A stretch of 64,000 bases of DNA, taken from the NCBI GenBank assembly GCA_963728295.1, contig CAVSKB010000005.1, positions 1 to 64,000 on the forward strand, written 5' to 3'. Source of the stretch: DATJKD01 sp963728295. Lineage in GTDB: Bacteria > Pseudomonadota > Gammaproteobacteria > Steroidobacterales > Steroidobacteraceae. The notes below the pieces were generated by a model. The model did no database searches. It worked only from the letters and a program-made list of their open reading frames with translations, and was not told the DNA's origin. Within the stretch, counting starts at the first letter, position 1. Each line of letters opens with the position of its first letter. A program made the translations under genes and the position numbers. Below are positions 28,437-38,375 of the stretch, piece by piece.

Positions 28437-29867
28437 ATGAAGAAAAGAACCAAAGCGATCGCCGCGATCGCGATCGCCTTCTACGTGGCCGGCATCATCA
28501 CTGCGATCCACGCGGTCATGACCGTCAGGACCCCGCAGGGTTCGATCGCGTGGTCCGTCTCGCTGGTGTCGTTTCCGTTTATCGCGGTGCCCGCCTACCT
28601 CGTTTTCGGCCGCAGCAAGTTCGAGGGCATGGTGCAGGCCTACGACGCGCGCCGGACCGAGATCGACGCGCTCGAGGCCCAGGTCCGCCGCAACATCGAT
28701 CCCTGGGTCGCCGAGGCCGAATTGCGCCCGGCAATCTACACCGCCGTGCGCAGACTCACCGGCATGGCGCTCACGCACGGCAACGACGTCGAGATGCTGA
28801 TCGACGGCGAGGCGACCTTCGTCAGCCTGCTGAAGGGCATCGCGCAGGCCCGCGACTACATCCTGTTCCAGTTCTACATGATCCACGACGACGAGCTCGG
28901 CCGGCGCGTGCAACAGGCGCTCATCGAGCGCGCCAAGGCCGGCGTGCGCGTGTACGTGCTCTACGACGAGATCGGCAGCAACGGCCTGCCGCCGAGCTAC
29001 GTCCACGAATTGCGCGAAGCCGGCGTCGAAGTGAGCCCGTTCGGCGCCACGCAGGGCCTGCGCAACCGCTTCCAGATCAACTTCCGTAACCATCGCAAGA
29101 TGGTCGTCGTCGACGGCGTGACCGGCTGGGTCGGCGGTCACAACGTCGGCGACGAATACCTCGGTCACGATCCGGAGTTCACCCCTTGGCGTGACACGCA
29201 CGTGCGTCTCGAGGGACCGGTGGTGACGCAGCTGCAGGCCGTGATCGCCCAGGACTGGTACTGGGCGACGCGCAGGATCCCCAAGCTCGACTGGACGCCG
29301 CGCGCGTCCACAAAGGGCAACGTGCGTGCGATGATCACGCCGGCCGCGCCGACGACGCAGCTCGAGACCTCGGGGCTCCTGTTCGTCGCGGCGCTCGACT
29401 CCGCGCAAGAGCGCATCTGGATCACGGCGCCCTACTTCGTGCCCGACGAGGCCGTGATCAAGGCGCTGCAGCTTGCCGCGCTACGCGGCGTGGACGTGCG
29501 CATCCTCACGTCAGGCAAGGGCGACAGCCTGGCGGTGCACCTCGCGGCGTTTCACTACATTGAGCTGCTGCAGGGACTCGGCATCCGGTTCTATGCGTAC
29601 CAGCCCGGTTTCCTGCACGAGAAGGTCATGCTGATCGACCACGACATCTCCGCGGTCGGCACGGCGAATTTCGACAACCGCTCGTTCCGCCTGAACTTCG
29701 AAGTGACCGCCGTGATCGCCGACGCCGCGTTCGCGTCGGAAACCGAATCGATGCTCGAGCGCGACTTCGCGCACTCGGTCGAGATTGATCCGAAGAGCTT
29801 CAGCGAGCGGCCGTTCTGGTGGCGGCTCGGGGTCGACTTGTCGCGGCTTGCGGCGCCGGTGCTGTGA
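28437..29867 (+). CDS. cls: cardiolipin synthase, copy 1
   Basis: 476 residues. Two N-terminal membrane helices (IAIAFYVAGIITAIHAVMTV and VSLVSFPFIAVPAYLVF) are followed by two phospholipase D repeats with HKD motifs NHRKMVVVDG (about 220) and LHEKVMLIDHD (about 400), each with a downstream GG/GTxNFD signature. It joins two phospholipids to make cardiolipin at the inner membrane. Full family length. A close paralogue is at 36402-37835, and the 5' flanks share catgcaagattcccgcg, evidence for segmental duplication. Confidence 0.93.
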   Translation: MKKRTKAIAAIAIAFYVAGIITAIHAVMTVRTPQGSIAWSVSLVSFPFIAVPAYLVFGRSKFEGMVQAYDARRTEIDALEAQVRRNIDPWVAEAELRPAIYTAVRRLTGMALTHGNDVEMLIDGEATFVSLLKGIAQARDYILFQFYMIHDDELGRRVQQALIERAKAGVRVYVLYDEIGSNGLPPSYVHELREAGVEVSPFGATQGLRNRFQINFRNHRKMVVVDGVTGWVGGHNVGDEYLGHDPEFTPWRDTHVRLEGPVVTQLQAVIAQDWYWATRRIPKLDWTPRASTKGNVRAMITPAAPTTQLETSGLLFVAALDSAQERIWITAPYFVPDEAVIKALQLAALRGVDVRILTSGKGDSLAVHLAAFHYIELLQGLGIRFYAYQPGFLHEKVMLIDHDISAVGTANFDNRSFRLNFEVTAVIADAAFASETESMLERDFAHSVEIDPKSFSERPFWWRLGVDLSRLAAPVL

Positions 29868-29883
29868 CGGGGTTCACCTCGCT

Positions 29884-30417
29884 TCATGCGGCTGATGGCT
29901 CGAGCCCGACGCGAATTTCCTCGAGATCGGCGTCCGTCAGGGCCGGCGAGAAATGTCGCACGTGATCGATCGCCACTGCGGTCTCGAAGTAGTCCGGCGC
30001 GCACCGCAGATGCACGTAACCAGATGGTTCGAAACGGCCTTCCTGGTAGTAGACCAGGCGGATGCGCCACCCTCCCCGCTCGATCAGCTCGCGGCAGTGC
30101 CGACAGTGCGCGCGGCTGCTCGACGTGCGTTCCGCCCCATCGATGCGCGGCAGGCGCCGGTGCGCCAGTGCGTGTCGCGCCGCGTGCTCGAGCCCCGCAA
30201 CATCGCCGATCGTTTCGGTCGTTGCCTGCAGCGCTTCCAGGAAGGGTCCGGGTCGCTTGTATGCAGCGCAGGGGAGATGAAACCACAGCGTCATCTCCCC
30301 TTCGCCGAATAGATTGGGCAACCGCTCGCCCAGCCGCAACGCGCGCTTGGCAATGCGCTCGCCGCAGCCGCGACACTTCGCGCGCCCGCTCAACGCGGGC
30401 TCGATCACATGGGCCAC
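29884..30417 (-). CDS. protein with two PARP-type zinc-finger-like domains
   Basis: About 177 residues. The first half (VIEPALSGRAKCRGCGERIA, then RLGERLPNLF and WFHLPCAAYKRPGPFLEAL) has the C-x2-C...H-x2-C pattern and SGRAKC entry of zf-PARP domains, known from eukaryotic PARP1 and DNA ligase III and also found in some bacteria. The second half repeats it less strictly: SSRAHCRHCRELIERGGWRI then YVHLRCAPDYFE. DNA-nick binding is the family role; here it is inference. I prefer the GTG at 30417; an upstream in-frame ATG at 30462 also exists. It converges with cardiolipin synthase 1. Confidence 0.75.
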   Translation of the reverse strand: MAHVIEPALSGRAKCRGCGERIAKRALRLGERLPNLFGEGEMTLWFHLPCAAYKRPGPFLEALQATTETIGDVAGLEHAARHALAHRRLPRIDGAERTSSSRAHCRHCRELIERGGWRIRLVYYQEGRFEPSGYVHLRCAPDYFETAVAIDHVRHFSPALTDADLEEIRVGLEPSAA

Positions 30418-30494
30418 TGGTCCGTCTCGACCTTTGGGCTCAGTGCGACATGCACGCAGCAACCGGGTGGGGTCGCGCGCGATCCAGCGTCGGA

Positions 30495-30730
30495 TCAGGT
30501 CAGCTTCAAGGCGGCGAACAGCAGTCCCGCGGTAATGACCTGTATCGACCCCAGCCGCACGGTCATGGAGGAGCGCAGCAGCTCGAGGTCTCGCGCGACG
30601 AGCTCCTTCAGGTGGGCAATGTCCTGCTTGGTTGCGAGGGTCGTTCCCATGTCACGCTCCAAGGCGTCGATCACCGCGCTGGCCTTCTCAGGCGGTACGT
30701 CGATGCCGACAGCGCATCATACAGCGGGAA
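30495..30730 (-). CDS. small coiled-coil protein with C-terminal membrane helix, copy 3
   Basis: From GTG 30674 it reads VIDALERDMGTTLATKQDIA, a coil (HLKELVARDLELLRSSMT), then VRLGSIQVITAGLLFAALKL and stop at 30495. AGAAGG lies a few bases upstream of the GTG. Homologous upstream codons (VGIDVPPEKASA, and YDAL further up) exist but are interrupted by a one-base difference and a TGA. The coil is shorter than in copy 1. It is closely related to the copies at 92 and 38660. It could be a short functional protein or a truncated remnant. Confidence 0.5.
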
Positions 30731-30738
30731 CTGAAAGC

Positions 30739-33171
30739 TCACTCGTAGCGCAATGCCGCCGCCGGATCCACCTTCAGCGCGCGCCGCGTCGGCGCCAGCG
30801 TCGCAATGACCGCGACCGTGATCATGAGCCCGATGACCATGCTGTAGATGCCGGGGTCGTAGGGGCTCACGTCGCCCAGGACGTCGCCGAGGCCGCGGCC
30901 CATGAGCGGCAGCAGCGTCATGCCGATGCCCACGCCGAGCAGGATCTGCACGCCGCTCGCGCGCATGACCATGCGCAGGATCCGGCCGTCGCCCGCGCCC
31001 AGCGCGCGGCGCACGCCGATCTCGCGCGTGCGCTGGCCGACGTGGAAGGCGAGCACGCCGAAGAGCCCGGCGGCGGCGAGCACGAGCGCGACGCCCGCGA
31101 ACGCGGCGAACATCGTGCCGATGATGCGGAAGCCCGCGGTGCGGACCATCCGCGACTCGTCGAAGGTGCGCAGCCAATAGAGCGCCAGGTCCGGGTCGGT
31201 CTGGGCAAGCGCAGTGCGCACGGCGCCGACCAGCCCGCGCGGGTCGCCCTCGCCGCGCACGGCGATGCTCATGAAGCGCTGCGGATGCTGCAGCACGGAG
31301 ATGTACACACCCTCGTCGGTCGTGCCGTCCTCGTCCATGACGACGTTCGGCACCACGCCGATGACCGTGTACCAGATCTTTTCTTCATCGAGGTCGAAGA
31401 GGATGCGCTTGCCGATCGGCGACTCGTCCGGGAACATCGACTGCGCCATGAACTCGTTGATCACGGCGACGGAGAGGCTGTCCATGGTGTCGCGTCCGTC
31501 GAACAGCCGGCCCTGCGTGGGAGCGATGCGGAAGGTCTCGAAGTACGTGCGGGCTCACGGTCAGGTAGTTGACGAACGGCTTCGTCGAGACGTCGCCGTA
31601 GTCGCGGCCCTCGACCGATACCGGGCCGTCGCGCGGTCCCGTGCCCCGGCAGCGAGTTCGTCACGGATGCCGACTGGATGCCCGGCTGCGACTGGACGCG
31701 CGTCAGGAGCGTGTCCCAGAACCGTACCTGGTCCTCGCGCTCCACGTAGGTGCCGTCCGTGAGGCCGACGCGCGCCGTCATGATGTCGTCCGTCTCCACG
31801 CCGACGTCGGAGACGGTCGCGTTGAGCACGCTCTTCGTCATCAGCGCCGCAACGCCGAGCAGCAGGCAGGCGAGCGCGACCTCGGCAACGACCAGGCCCC
31901 AGGCGATCCGGCCGATGGCGAGCCCGGTTCCCATGCGGCCACCGTCGCGCAGCATCGAGTCGAGCGAGGGGCGCGACGCACGGATCGCCGCGGGCAGGCC
32001 CGCGAAAAGCGGTCGAGAGGAGCGCGGCGCCGACGGCCACGATCGCGACCCGGTAGTCGATTTCGAAGCGCCACCAGCTCGGGCTGTCGTCGAGCAGTCG
32101 CGTCGCACGGCGAGCTGCATGCCGTCGAGCGCGGCCGATGCGAGCAGCAGTCCGATCGCCGTCGCGATCGCGCTGATCACGAAGCCCTCGGCGATCATGT
32201 GCAGCACGAGGCGGCCGCGCTCGCGCCCAGCGCGGAGCGCAAGGTCGTCTCGCGGACCCGGTAGGCCGAGCGCGCGAGCAGGAGGTTCGAGACGTTGGCG
32301 CAGGCGATCAGCAGCACGAAGCCCACGGCGATGAGCAGCGTCCACACGAGCGTCGTGCCCTCGTCGCCGATGAATCCGGCGGCCATCGGCACGAGCTCGA
32401 AGTGGCCGTTGAACGCCTGCGCCCCGATTTCCGCCTTGATGGCCGCGGCGACCGGCGCGAGCTCCTGCTGCGCCGCGTCGGGGCTCGCGCCCGTCGCGCA
32501 GCCGGCCGAAGACCTGCACGTCCACAGCCGTCGTGCGCGCGATACGCGCGGTCGCATCCTGCTGGTTCGCGACCCAGAGCTGGGCCGTGGTCGGGAAGGA
32601 GATAGTCCTTCGGCATCACGCCGATGACCTCGGAGGACTTGCCGTTCACCCGCACCATGCGGCCGATGACGCGCCGGGTCGGCGTCGAAGCGCTCGGTCC
32701 ACAGCTCGTGGCTCAGCACCACGACCGGCGCCGCGCCCTCCATCGCGTCCCGCGGCTCGATGGTGCGCCCGAGCTCGGGCGCGACACCGGCCACGTCGAA
32801 AATGTGGCCGTCGGCGAAGCCGCCGTCGTAGCGCTCCGCCTGGCCGTCGCCGGTGAGGTAGGTCGTGCCCACGTAGATGCCGCCGAGCGCCTCGAACTGC
32901 GTCGACGCCTCGCGGACCTTGAGGTAGTCCTGCGGCAGCATCGTATCGTCGTAATCGCCCGCAATCTGCCCGTCGATCGTCGCGATCGTGTAGAGGCGGT
33001 CGGCGTTCGGATACGGCGGCGGCTTCAGCATCAGCGTGTCCGCGACGCCGTACATGAAGATCACGGCGCCGAGGCCGAGGCCCAGCACGCCGGCCGCAAG
33101 CGCCGTGAAGGCCGGCGCCCGCGCGAGACCCGCGATAGCGGACTTCAGCTCGTCGAGGAATGCGCGCATGG
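30739..33171 (-). CDS. MacB/FtsX-type ABC transporter permease (many frameshifts)
   Basis: Starts MRAFLDELKSAIAGLARAPA and then a membrane helix (FTALAAGVLGLGLGAVIFMY), followed by a MacB periplasmic domain (NADRLYTIATIDGQIAGDYD; VVVLSHELWTERFDADP). The C-terminal part has three helices with AFAGVALVLAAAGLFGVLAF, EIGVRRALGAGDGRI and a final ALKVDPAAALRYE stop. This is the duplicated permease family of about 800 residues. At least six breaks occur between 31550 and 32690; that at 31551 is cured by restoring GC (VSPRTYFETFRIAP). With the ATPase and HlyD genes it forms a tripartite efflux or lipoprotein-release system. Confidence 0.85.
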
Positions 33172-33180
33172 GTAGACTCC

Positions 33181-33907
<727 letters not shown>

Positions 33908-33949
33908 TCCTCTCCGTTCTGCTCGTGAGGAGGGGATATTGGCGTTCTG

Positions 33950-35200
33950 TCAGTCGATGACGAGTCGGTCCTTTCCGGACCATTGCGTGGTGTCCGCGAG
34001 CGCCACGATGTCGCCGGGCTCGAGCCCCTCGAGCACGACGATCTGGTTCACGGACGCCTTGCCGAACTTCACCGGCACGCGCTCGGCGACGGAATCGCCG
34101 GGCTTCGCGCGAAATACCGTGGTCGCGGCATCGGACTGCGCGCCGACCGGGCGGCCGACGTAGCGCACGTTCGCCAGCGTCTCGATCGCGATCGTGCCGT
34201 CGACCGAGAGGTCGGCGCGCGCCTGCGTCGGCAGCGACTCGTCGAAGTCCACCTCGACGCGCACCGCGCCCGCGGCGACGGCGGGGTCGACGCGCACCAC
34301 GCGGCCGCGCACGAGGCGGTCGCGCAGGTCGATGACGGCCGGCGAGGCCCGGCGCCAGGTCGCGGGCGTCGAGCTCGGGGATGCGCAGCTCCGCGTACAG
34401 CGTGCCGGGCTTCGCGACGCGCGCGACGTTCGCGCCCGGGGCGAGCTGCTGGCCTTCCTGCACCGGGACGCTCTGCACGACGCCCGCGATGCCGGCCTTG
34501 CACCTGCAGGGAGTCGGCCGCAAGGCGGCTGCTCCTCGGCCGCGCGCTCGAGCTGCCGCAGGCGCGCCTGGCGCGCCTCGAGCTGGGCATCGACGGCGGA
34601 GTCGAGCGCGGCGAGGCGCTGCTGCTCGATCTCCGCGCGCTCGCCGAGCTGGCCGGCCAGGATCTTCGAGCGCGGGGTCTGCAGCTCCGACACCGCGCCC
34701 TTCTGGAAGGCGCGCTCCTCCGCCACCGCCTGGAGGCGCGCGGACTCGGCGGTCGCGCGCGCCTCGGCGAGGGAGGATCGCCGGTCCAGGCGCTGGCTTT
34801 GGAGCTCGAGCCGCGCGGCCGCGTACTCGGCGCGGGCGGCGGCGACTTCGAGCGCGGCGGCGTCGGCCGCGCGCTCGACTTCGGGATTCGACAGCTCGAC
34901 GATGACGGTGTCGGGCTCGACGGTCTCGCCGGCGCGCACCAGCACGCGATCGACGCGCGCCTCCACGCGGGTCGAGAGCCAGCGCGCCTCGCGCGGCTGC
35001 AGGACGCCGGGTCCGCGGACCTTGCGCTCGAGCGTGCCTTCCTTCACCTCGTCGAGGTAGAGCTGCTCGCGCGCGACGGCGGGTGCGCCCGGCTCGAGCT
35101 TCGCGATACCGAAGGCGACGCCGGAGAGCAGGAAGAGTCCGCCGGCCACCAGGACGAGCTTCCTGTGCTTGAACGACTGGCGGATGCGCGGTCGGTCCAT
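33950..35200 (-). CDS. HlyD/MacA-type membrane fusion protein (frameshifted)
   Basis: Starts MDRPRIRQSFKHRKLVLVAG with one membrane anchor. A biotinyl-lipoyl-like half follows (VKEGTLERKVRGPGVLQPRE; RVLVRAGETVEPDTVIVELS), then a long alpha-hairpin coiled coil (RAEYAAARLELQSQRLDRRS onward), a second lipoyl half across breaks near 34510 and 34345, and a C-terminal beta domain ending SGKDRLVID. This is the periplasmic adaptor of a MacAB-like pump. The ATG at 35198-35200 overlaps the stop of a small upstream gene (TGATG), and the ATPase gene follows 42 nt after its end. Confidence 0.85.
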   Translation of the reverse strand: MDRPRIRQSFKHRKLVLVAGGLFLLSGVAFGIAKLEPGAPAVAREQLYLDEVKEGTLERKVRGPGVLQPREARWLSTRVEARVDRVLVRAGETVEPDTVIVELSNPEVERAADAAALEVAAARAEYAAARLELQSQRLDRRSSLAEARATAESARLQAVAEERAFQKGAVSELQTPRSKILAGQLGERAEIEQQRLAALDSAVDAQLEARQARLRQLERAAEEQPPCGRLPAGARPASRASCRASRCRKASSSPRARTSRASRSPARCTRSCASPSSTPATWRRASPAVIDLRDRLVRGRVVRVDPAVAAGAVRVEVDFDESLPTQARADLSVDGTIAIETLANVRYVGRPVGAQSDAATTVFRAKPGDSVAERVPVKFGKASVNQIVVLEGLEPGDIVALADTTQWSGKDRLVID

Positions 35201-35356
35201 CAGATCACCACGGCTTGAAAGCTGGTGAGCGCGCGGAACTCGGGGAGATTCGAGCCGGCCGTGGCACCGGTACAGGCGGCCACACGCGAGGCCCACACAA
35301 CGAGCAACAGTGCTCACGGCTACCACGACGAATGCGCGTGTCGCAAAGGTCTTCAT
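35200..35356 (-). CDS. small secreted peptide upstream of the efflux adaptor (frameshifted)
   Basis: Begins MKTFATRAFVVVAVS. If a GC pair is restored near 35310, it continues as ALLLVVWASRVAACTGATAG and then SNLPEFRALTSFQAVVI with a TGA overlapping the adaptor ATG. A signal peptide with a cysteine after VAA suggests a tiny lipoprotein or secreted peptide of about 52 residues. The start is preceded by GGAGGGGACC, a strong ribosome-binding site. It may be a real leader gene of the efflux operon. No family is known to me. Confidence 0.4.
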
Positions 35357-35559
35357 GGCGGTCCCCTCCTTTACTTGCTGATGCGGCTTTCGCCGCGTCC
35401 AGCTAGTTAGAGCAAGGGGCGTGCCACGTGGCTTTGAATCGCCTCAAGTAGCTGATTTGTCACGATTCAAGTGTGTCTGGCGGGTGCAAGAGTCAGCGTC
35501 AGGCCGCGGCCAGCGGACTCGGACATCCCGCTCGTGGGACGTGCGCTCATGCCACCGTC

Positions 35560-36140
35560 CCAGGAGCGGGACGCCTGGTCAGACTGGCGGCAGGTGCGGA
35601 TGTCGACAGCGCCGAGAATTCGTCAACCTGGTTGCACGGGTTCCGCGTCAGGACGTAGCCAGCTCGCCGCTCACTGCCCCCGGAGCGATGCCATCCGACA
35701 AACGTTTAGGGGTAGGATCTCGCAGCCCGGTCCGACAACCGGGTCAAAGCATCGGTCAGGGGCTCGAGCCAGTAAGCGGAAATGTCTTGGACATCTCTGA
35801 GCCAGCAGTCGTGTGCATCGGCGATTCCAGGCGATCAGCGAGCGCAGCACCGTCCGAGCGCGAGGGACGCTCAGCGCGCTACGGAGAGCTGATACAGCTC
35901 GCCACGCTGCACGCATCGCAGAAGGCCCGCGCGTACGAGGCGCGCCGAGCGGCCCGGCGACGCGCGCCTGCCGCGAGATGCCGCATGCCGGCGCGCGAGC
36001 TCGGCGAGCGCTCCCGCGTGCGACGGCGGGTGAGTGCCCGCGCAGGCACTCGCGGCCGTCGATGCCCGCGGTGGCCGCAGGGCGCGGAGCATCGCACCAG
36101 ACCGTCACGGCCAGCTCGTACGCGCAGCTCAGGCCACGGC
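35560..36140 (-). pseudogene. degenerate duplicate of the GNAT acetyltransferase gene
   Basis: This stretch has no good reading frame but aligns in order with the GNAT gene at 26285-26770 and its 3' flank. Shared blocks are ccaggagcgggacgc (35565; 26267), gtagccagctcg, ATCTCGCAGCCCGGTC, GATACAGCTC, AGCGGCCCGGCGACGCGC, GCTCCCGCGTGCGACGGCGG and accagaccgtc. Between blocks the copy carries insertions and many substitutions. It lies directly upstream of cardiolipin synthase 2, as the intact GNAT lies upstream of synthase 1, so both descend from one duplicated segment. It is not expected to be functional. Confidence 0.7.
35621..35637. repeat. 17-bp hyphenated palindrome element, imperfect copy
   Basis: CGTCAACCTGGTTGCACG, a slightly damaged version of CGTCAACnnnGTTGACG. 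It lies inside the degraded GNAT copy and has no counterpart in the intact gene, so it may have arrived by insertion. Confidence 0.45.
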
Positions 36141-36401
36141 GGGCGGTGCGGCGGGCGCGTGGCGGCGCGCTCGAGCGCGTATGGTGAACTCCAGCGCTTC
36201 GCGCGGCCACGCGCTCAGGATCGAGTAGCGGGCCATGGGTGGGAAGGCGCGGGTACGCTGACAATCGCGCGAGATACGGCCACCCACGCGCTCGAGTCGA
36301 CGGACGGCACGACCGACCCCGCCAGCACTTGCCCGCCTCAGCCATGCATGCAAGATTCCCGCGCCAGGTCGTGCACTGGCACGACCCTAAAGAGCGCGCC
36401 G

Positions 36402-37835
36402 ATGAAAAAGAAAAGATTCAAAGCGATCGCCGCGATCACGATCGCCTTCTATGTGGCCGGCATCATCACCGCGATCCACGCGGTCATGACCGTCAGGACC
36501 CCGCAGGGCGCGATCGCCTGGTCCGTCTCGCTGGTGTCGTTTCCGTTCGTCGCAGTGCCCGCCTACCTCGTGTTCGGCCGCAGCACGTTCGAGGGCATGG
36601 TGCAGGCGTACGACGCGCGCAGGAGCGAGATCGAGGCGCTCGAGGCGCAGGTCCGTCGCAACATCGACCCCTGGGTCGCCGAGGCCGAAACGCGCCCGGC
36701 GGTTTACAACGCCGTGCGCACACTCACCGGCATGGCGCTCACGCGCGGCAACGACGTCGAGCTGCTGATCGACGGCGAGGCGACCTTCGTCAGCCTGCTG
36801 AAGGGCATCGCGCAGGCCCGCGACTACATCCTGTTCCAGTTCTACATGATCCACGACGACGAGCTCGGTCGGCGCGTGCAACAGGCGCTGATCGAGCGCG
36901 CGAAGGCCGGCGTGCGTGTGTACGTGCTTTACGACGAGGTCGGCAGCAGCGGTCTGCCGTGGACCTACGTCGACAAGCTGCGCAAGGCCGGCGTCGAAGT
37001 GAGCGCGTTCAAAGCGACGCAGGGCGTGCGCAACCGCTTCCAGCTCAACTTCCGCAACCACCGCAAGATGGTCGTCGTCGACGGCGTGACCGGCTGGGTC
37101 GGCGGTCTCAACGTCGGCGACGAATACCTCGGTCACGATCCGGAGTTCAGCCCGTGGCGCGACACGCACGTGCGTCTCGAGGGACCGGTCGTGACGCAGC
37201 TGCAGGCCGTGATCGCCCAGGACTGGTATTGGGCGACGCGCAGGATCCCGAAGCTCAACTGGACGCCGCGCGCGGCCGCGAACGGCAACGTGCGCGCGAT
37301 GATCACGCCGACGGCGCCGACGACGCAGCTCGAGACGTCGGGGCTCCTGTTCGTCGCGGCCCTCGACTCAGCGCAAGAGCGCATCTGGATCACGGCGCCC
37401 TACTTCGTGCCCGACGAGGCCGTGATCAAGGCGCTGCAGCTCGCCGCGCTACGTGGCGTGGACGTGCGCATCCTCACATCCGGCAAGGGCGACAGCCTGG
37501 CCGTGCACCTCGCAGCGTTTCACTACATTGAGCTGCTGCAGGGACTCGGCATCCGGTTCTATGCGTACCAGCCCGGCTTCCTGCACGAGAAGGTCATGCT
37601 GATCGACCACGACATCTCCGCGGTCGGCACGGCGAATTTCGACAACCGCTCGTTCCGCCTGAACTTCGAGGTGACCGCGCTGATCGCCGACCCCGCGTTC
37701 GCGTCGGAAACGGAATCGATGCTCGAGCGCGACTTCGCGCACGCGGTCGAGATAGATCCGAAGAGCTTCAGCGAGCGGCCGTTCTGGTGGCGACTCGGGG
37801 TCGACCTGTCGAGGCTCGCGGCGCCGGTGCTGTGA
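36402..37835 (+). CDS. cls: cardiolipin synthase, copy 2
   Basis: 477 residues, colinear with copy 1 at 28437 and differing at scattered positions, most of them conservative or in the stretch around 190-215 (SSGLPWTYVDKLRKAGVEVS against SNGLPPSYVHELREAGVEVS). Both HKD motifs are intact (NHRKMVVVDG, LHEKVMLIDHD), as are both membrane helices. ATG 36402 follows gagcgcgccg. The 5' flank keeps the copy-1 segment catgcaagattcccgcg but has an extra insert of about 30 nt before the ATG. Two active synthases are expected; division of labour is unknown. Confidence 0.93.
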   Translation: MKKKRFKAIAAITIAFYVAGIITAIHAVMTVRTPQGAIAWSVSLVSFPFVAVPAYLVFGRSTFEGMVQAYDARRSEIEALEAQVRRNIDPWVAEAETRPAVYNAVRTLTGMALTRGNDVELLIDGEATFVSLLKGIAQARDYILFQFYMIHDDELGRRVQQALIERAKAGVRVYVLYDEVGSSGLPWTYVDKLRKAGVEVSAFKATQGVRNRFQLNFRNHRKMVVVDGVTGWVGGLNVGDEYLGHDPEFSPWRDTHVRLEGPVVTQLQAVIAQDWYWATRRIPKLNWTPRAAANGNVRAMITPTAPTTQLETSGLLFVAALDSAQERIWITAPYFVPDEAVIKALQLAALRGVDVRILTSGKGDSLAVHLAAFHYIELLQGLGIRFYAYQPGFLHEKVMLIDHDISAVGTANFDNRSFRLNFEVTALIADPAFASETESMLERDFAHAVEIDPKSFSERPFWWRLGVDLSRLAAPVL

Positions 37836-38140
37836 GGCGGAACCACGGAGCTCACGCGTGAGCGCCCAGCGCGATCGCCCTGGTGCCCTTGTCCCGGGTG
37901 CCCCTGAAAAAAGTTCGTCAACCTAGTTGACGAGTTTGTGTGAACGTCCGCCCGCCCTACGCCCACGGCGCGAGTCTGCAGGTGCCGTCTCGTCGCTGCC
38001 ATTCTTGGCGAACTCCAGCGTTTTTCGACTTGGCCTCGCGCGAGCTGACGTCGGATCTTCTGCGCATGAACGCCGGCGAAGCTGCCCAGGGTGTCGCTGT
38101 GGGACTGTTTGTCGAACACGTTCCGGTGACCGATATGGAC
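37836..38140. other. non-coding stretch downstream of cardiolipin synthase 2
   Basis: About 300 nt without a convincing gene. It holds a perfect 14-bp palindrome GCTCACGCGTGAGC at 37850-37863, just after the synthase stop, which could act in termination although no T-run follows. It also holds the 17-bp palindrome element at 37916. Short open frames here have atypical composition and no recognisable similarity. Confidence 0.5.
37916..37932. repeat. 17-bp hyphenated palindrome element, perfect copy
   Basis: CGTCAACCTAGTTGACG: perfect 7-bp arms around a 3-nt spacer. Related elements are at 35621, 38640, 42724 and 56364. Flanking bases are also partly shared (AAGTT before, AGTTT or GGTTT after). 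Confidence 0.6.
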
Positions 38141-38155
38141 TGATAACTGTTATCA
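38141..38155. promoter_or_regulatory. palindromic operator candidate upstream of parD remnant
   Basis: TGATAACTGTTATCA, perfect 7-bp arms with a single central base, 35 nt before the ATG of the parD-like remnant. Antitoxins of this class repress their own operon through such palindromes. Binding is inferred. Confidence 0.5.
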
Positions 38156-38190
38156 TGCTCCACGTGTGCAGCATCCCGGACGGACCCCCC

Positions 38191-38370
38191 ATGCCCAGCA
38201 GTGTTGACCTCGGTAGATCCTTGGAGAAGGCCGTGAACGAGCTCGTCAAGGCCGGTCGCTCAACTCGCGCAGTGAGGTTCTTCGTGAAGGCGTTCGCCTC
38301 GTCCAGGAACGTGGGGCGCGGTCATCTGCGACTCGAACTCGGGATTGTACGGTGTCAGGCGGAAGCCGTC
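38191..38370 (+). pseudogene. parD: ParD-family antitoxin remnant (frameshifted)
   Basis: ATG 38191 opens MPSSVDLGRSLEKAVNELVK followed by AGR, the standard start of ParD/CC2985-type ribbon-helix-helix antitoxins. One base is missing in the next codons, and the +2 frame continues SRSEVLREGVRLVQER, again exactly family-like. After that the sequence decays and no ParE toxin gene follows. A palindromic operator lies just upstream. It is most likely a decayed antitoxin of a lost parDE module; if the one-base gap is an error, a nearly full antitoxin could exist. Confidence 0.65.
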
Positions 38371-38375
38371 AGGGG

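Noticed and set aside
27254..29089. Long plus-strand open frame across the aldo-keto reductase and the start of cardiolipin synthase 1.
   Set aside because: Antisense to the reductase and out of frame with the synthase; low-complexity arginine-rich sequence.
36183..36400. A separate small gene just before cardiolipin synthase 2.
   Set aside because: Short open frames there have no start context or similarity, and the region partly aligns with the 5' flank of copy 1.
35421..36401. In-frame N-terminal extension of cardiolipin synthase 2 by more than 300 codons.
   Set aside because: The extension is the degraded antisense GNAT copy; copy 1 starts at the same MKK(K)R position and the membrane helix follows immediately.
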